64,000 bases of DNA, from positions 1-64,000 of the forward strand of contig NZ_QXFO01000027.1 of NCBI RefSeq assembly GCF_003584105.1, read 5' to 3'. Source of the DNA: Flagellimonas taeanensis (GTDB taxonomy: Bacteria; Bacteroidota; Bacteroidia; Flavobacteriales; Flavobacteriaceae). This document shows, piece after piece, positions 61,584 through 64,000 of this stretch (position 1 is its first letter; each line of letters begins with the position of its first letter). Below the pieces are notes generated by a model. That model saw nothing but the letters and a program-made list of their open reading frames with translations, was not told the origin of the DNA and searched no databases. Position numbers and translations under genes: made by a program.

Positions 61584-62915
61584 TTATTGATTCAATATGG
61601 TTTCCAGTTCGACTTTCTTGTTGATGACATCTACCATGGATTGCAGGTACTCCTGCTGGGTGGAGTACAATTGGGTCTGGGCCTGTCTCAGGTCGAAACT
61701 GGTGGCCAATCCTTCCTCATACTTTATCTGGTTCTTCTTTTCGATGCGTTCGGCCAGCTCTAAATTTTCCTTTGAGGTGCCATATTGCTCTATGGAAAGG
61801 ATATAATCGCTCTTGGCGCTCTCCAACTGAAGGCGGATCTGTGCCTCGGCCTCGGTAAACTGGGTCTTGGCCTTTTCTAGGGCTATTTTGGCCCGCTGTG
61901 TCGTAGCACTTCTTCCCAATGAACTGAAAATGGGGATGTTCAGGTCCACACCTAAAATGGACGACCCGAACCATTGTTGCCCGCTGCTCAAAAAATTGAA
62001 ATCATTACTGAAGGAATTCCCTCCATAGTTCACAAAAGCATTGAGCGTGGGCAGTGCGTAACTTTTTGCCAATTTCAGTTCCAGTGCACGCTGTTCGTTC
62101 AGGTTCAAAGCCAATTTGTAATCGATGTTGTTCTCTATGTTGAATTCGGTATCCAATAATCCAAGGTCTATCTGCTTTTGGGTAAGGTCGTCCAAATTCT
62201 CGGTCAGGACCGTTGGTGCATCAATGGGAATTCCCAATATCAGGTTCAACATCTGCAAAGTGATTTTTTCCAGTCGCTTTGCATTCTTCAGTTGGTTGTC
62301 CACGGAGGAGAGTGTTATCTGCAATTGGTCCACACTTTCTTCGTCACCAAGACCATTTTCGAAGATGCGTTTGGTCTCATAGAGGTTTTTTTCCAGGGTG
62401 GCCTTGTTCTTTTCGGAAATCTGCACGCTTTCTTGGGCCAATAGCACATTGCCATAGGCTTCTACTACAGATTTCCGTACTTCCAGTTCCGTTTTTTCCT
62501 TGTTGTTCTGGCTATAGTCCAAAAAGGTTTTGGTGGCTTGTACGCCCACAATGTATGATCCGTCAAAAATCTTTTGGCGTAATGTGGCCGTGGCGGACAT
62601 GGACTGTGCCTGTCCAAAAACCACTTCCTGATAGGTTCCCGGTTCACCTCCGAAGAATTCCGCAGGAATCTGTGAAACAGGCTGCTTCAATTGATTCTGA
62701 TAGCTCACTGCTCCCGATATCTGTGGAAGCCCAGTGGCAATGGTCTCCCATTTTTGCTTTTGGGCATCTTCAATGTCCCGGGAAGCATTGATGGCACTGT
62801 AGTTGTGCTCCAAGGCATAGGCAATGGCCTCATCCATGTTGAAACTATGGATGGTATCCTGGGCCGATCCGAGCCAAGGCAATAGTAAAAAAAGGCTGAT
62901 TAGGGTTGTTCGCAT
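61584..62915 (-). CDS. TolC-type outer membrane efflux protein
   Basis: A 443-residue protein with a signal peptide ending WLGSAQ. The two long helical repeats typical of TolC are visible, each with heptad-rich coiled-coil stretches (EVRKSVVEAYGNVLLAQESVQ and AEAQIRLQLESAKSDYILSIEQYG, given in part). It forms the trimeric exit duct. It starts directly after the TetR stop codon, with no gap, so the regulator and channel are cotranscribed. Confidence 0.92.
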   Translation of the reverse strand: MRTTLISLFLLLPWLGSAQDTIHSFNMDEAIAYALEHNYSAINASRDIEDAQKQKWETIATGLPQISGAVSYQNQLKQPVSQIPAEFFGGEPGTYQEVVFGQAQSMSATATLRQKIFDGSYIVGVQATKTFLDYSQNNKEKTELEVRKSVVEAYGNVLLAQESVQISEKNKATLEKNLYETKRIFENGLGDEESVDQLQITLSSVDNQLKNAKRLEKITLQMLNLILGIPIDAPTVLTENLDDLTQKQIDLGLLDTEFNIENNIDYKLALNLNEQRALELKLAKSYALPTLNAFVNYGGNSFSNDFNFLSSGQQWFGSSILGVDLNIPIFSSLGRSATTQRAKIALEKAKTQFTEAEAQIRLQLESAKSDYILSIEQYGTSKENLELAERIEKKNQIKYEEGLATSFDLRQAQTQLYSTQQEYLQSMVDVINKKVELETILNQ

Positions 62916-63521
62916 TTATTCTTGATTTGAGTTGATGATTGAGTTCAATATTTTTCTTCCTTTTGGCGTCACGATGCCCCGGAGGTGGTACTCCAGGTAA
63001 TAGTCCAAAATTTGCACCTTGCTGAATATTTCCGTTGGGAACAGACCATTATCCTTGATGCTGGTCACTCCCGAAAAATAGATCCTGGACACAAACTCCA
63101 CGTTGAGGTTGTCCCGGTAGATGCCCATTTCCATGCCCCTCCTCACATTGTCCGCCACACAGCCATGCATGGAATCGTATTGCTTCTTTTTCAAGGCTTC
63201 ATGGATCTTGGGATAATATTTCTGCAATTGGTACACAGGGGACGATTTCTCATCCTTTAGGTGCACCATGACAAACTTTTTGATTTCATAGAGTTCTTCA
63301 ATAGGGTCCTTTTGATGTGAAACGATATGGTCTATCCCTGATGTGATGATGTCGCACATGGTCATGGTGGCCTCTTCTACCAGTTCGGTCTTGTTTCTGA
63401 AATGGGAATAGATGGTTTTTTTTGAAATACCCATTTCATTGGCCAGATCGTCCATGGTTACGCTCTTGAAACCTAGGCTTATGAACAGCTCGGTTGCTTT
63501 GTGTATGATTTTTTCCCGCAT
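62916..63521 (-). CDS. TetR family repressor of the efflux operon
   Basis: A 201-residue regulator. The N-terminal helix-turn-helix is KIIHKATELFISLGFKSVTM followed by DDLANEMGISKKTIYSHFRNK, the classic TetR pattern. The ligand-binding half is of unknown specificity. The start at 63521 fits the family, while 63560 adds a tail that lies in the operator region. A strong palindrome at 63541-63574 lies just upstream, so autorepression of the whole efflux operon is expected. Confidence 0.93.
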   Translation of the reverse strand: MREKIIHKATELFISLGFKSVTMDDLANEMGISKKTIYSHFRNKTELVEEATMTMCDIITSGIDHIVSHQKDPIEELYEIKKFVMVHLKDEKSSPVYQLQKYYPKIHEALKKKQYDSMHGCVADNVRRGMEMGIYRDNLNVEFVSRIYFSGVTSIKDNGLFPTEIFSKVQILDYYLEYHLRGIVTPKGRKILNSIINSNQE

Positions 63522-63540
63522 AATGAGGGCCAAAAGTACT

Positions 63541-63574
63541 CTAGGAAACTTTAAAAACAAAAAAAGTTTCCTAG
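63541..63574. promoter_or_regulatory. Palindromic operator, probably for the TetR repressor
   Basis: CTAGGAAACTTT at 63541-63552 and AAAGTTTCCTAG at 63563-63574 are perfect 12-base inverted repeats around a 10-base AT spacer. Centre-to-centre distance is 22 bases, about two helical turns. It lies 20 bases upstream of the tetR start codon. A shared word TCCTAGGTT recurs at 63682-63690 and may be a weaker half-site. Confidence 0.75.
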
Positions 63575-63742
63575 GTTTTACATTTTTTTAACGAGAGCTT
63601 AAATCTTAGTTTTCAATGGGAACCCTTTAATCCGGACTGTTCAATCAGTCGGTCCGTATCGGTATGGTTGGTGCTTTTTGATCCTAGGTTCCAAAAAAAG
63701 GGGATATACCTATGGAGGTACCTTTCCTTGAGGTTGTTCTTT

Positions 63743-64000
63743 TTACTCGGTATCATGATTTTCGTTTTTGATTCTTTCTACGTATGCCTTAAAGGCTTCT
63801 TCGCCCTCTTCCTTCCAGAATTGGTCGTAATGCTTCCACTCGCCAAAGTCCCTTCGGAGCGAGCCGCACCTGTTGGACGACCGTAACTGTCTTTTGTGAC
63901 GCGGCCCGCCACCTTTTTTTCCTCCCCCACCAAATCCGAAAAGGAGCTTGGCCAGGACAAAAATGCCCAACGATTGCCAGTAGGAGATGGTGGACAGTCC
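63743..64000 (-). CDS. Small membrane protein, C-terminal part (runs off the right edge)
   Basis: At least 85 residues are visible and the frame is open to the window edge. A membrane segment (STISYWQSLGIFVLAKLLFG) is followed by a glycine-rich stretch and a basic, then acidic, tail ending IKNENHDTE. The phrase around YWQSLGIFVLAKLLFG resembles a small uncharacterised Bacteroidota membrane family, as I remember it. A TTG at 63970 could be read as a start but would remove the start of that helix, so the gene most likely begins outside the window. Confidence 0.6.
   Translation of the reverse strand, partial: GLSTISYWQSLGIFVLAKLLFGFGGGGKKGGGPRHKRQLRSSNRCGSLRRDFGEWKHYDQFWKEEGEEAFKAYVERIKNENHDTE

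Noticed and set aside
1..64000. tRNA, rRNA, CRISPR array or prophage
   Set aside because: No cloverleaf-like segments, rRNA signatures, spaced direct repeats or phage genes were noticed in the gaps between genes.

Overview
This window is a chromosomal segment of a Bacteroidota bacterium, most likely a marine Flavobacteriaceae member (Muricauda/Allomuricauda-like at a guess). The evidence is the set of lineage-typical families (DUF3078, DUF3109, PiT with a C-terminal helical domain, TPR/LytTR two-component pair, DUF1080 lipoproteins, eukaryote-type class Ia NrdA/NrdB), promoters of the TTG-N(17-21)-TAnnTTTG type, and the lack of clear Shine-Dalgarno sequences. I saw no rRNA, tRNA, CRISPR array, prophage or intact insertion sequence.

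Layout. 1-1200: end of a sugar-processing operon (secreted Gfo/Idh/MocA oxidoreductase and DUF1080 lipoprotein), followed by a large Asp-box (BNR) secreted protein. 4.5-23 kb: mixed housekeeping and envelope genes (HemJ/CopD-like membrane protein, NtrY-like kinase, enoyl-CoA hydratase, collagen-like lipoprotein, radical SAM protein, a TAT-exported Gfo/Idh/MocA, HD hydrolase, PlsC, bacilliredoxin, TerB-DnaJ protein, HupE-like protein, dCMP deaminase, S41 protease, MarC, DUF3109, and a TPR-histidine kinase with a LytTR regulator). 23.5-27.1 kb: nrdB-nrdA. 27.3-39.9 kb: the most distinctive region, a sugar/glycoside locus built from two mirrored divergent modules. Each has a GMC oxidoreductase on the minus strand and a TIM-barrel sugar isomerase/epimerase on the plus strand. 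Around them lie a subunit-3-type partner, two MFS permeases, a Gfo/Idh/MocA oxidoreductase, a DinB-like protein, an ASCH protein and two DUF1080 proteins. 40-42 kb: yicC-gmk-nadD. 42-47 kb: secreted GH130-like enzyme, PiT phosphate transporter and phosphate-type porin. 47-56 kb: dgt, DUF3078, dxs, tadA, cold-shock protein, ClC channel, aspS. 56.4-64 kb: MORN-repeat protein, then a TetR-TolC-adaptor-RND efflux operon with a strong palindromic operator, and the end of a small membrane protein.

How the genes fit together. The sugar loci at 1-1200, 11.4-12.8 kb and 27-40 kb share one theme. GMC oxidoreductases of this type oxidise sugar hydroxyls (glucoside 3-dehydrogenase is the known relative), PF06439/DUF1080 proteins are the 3-keto-disaccharide hydrolase family, Gfo/Idh/MocA proteins interconvert keto and hydroxy sugars, and AP-endonuclease-2-type TIM barrels isomerise the products. 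Many carry lipoprotein, Sec or TAT-like signals. I infer a largely periplasmic oxidise-cleave-isomerise/reduce route for glycosides, followed by import through the MFS permeases. The substrate cannot be read from sequence.

Limits. Starts were chosen by signal peptides, family N-termini and operon spacing. Functions rest on recognised motifs in the translations, and no database search was possible.
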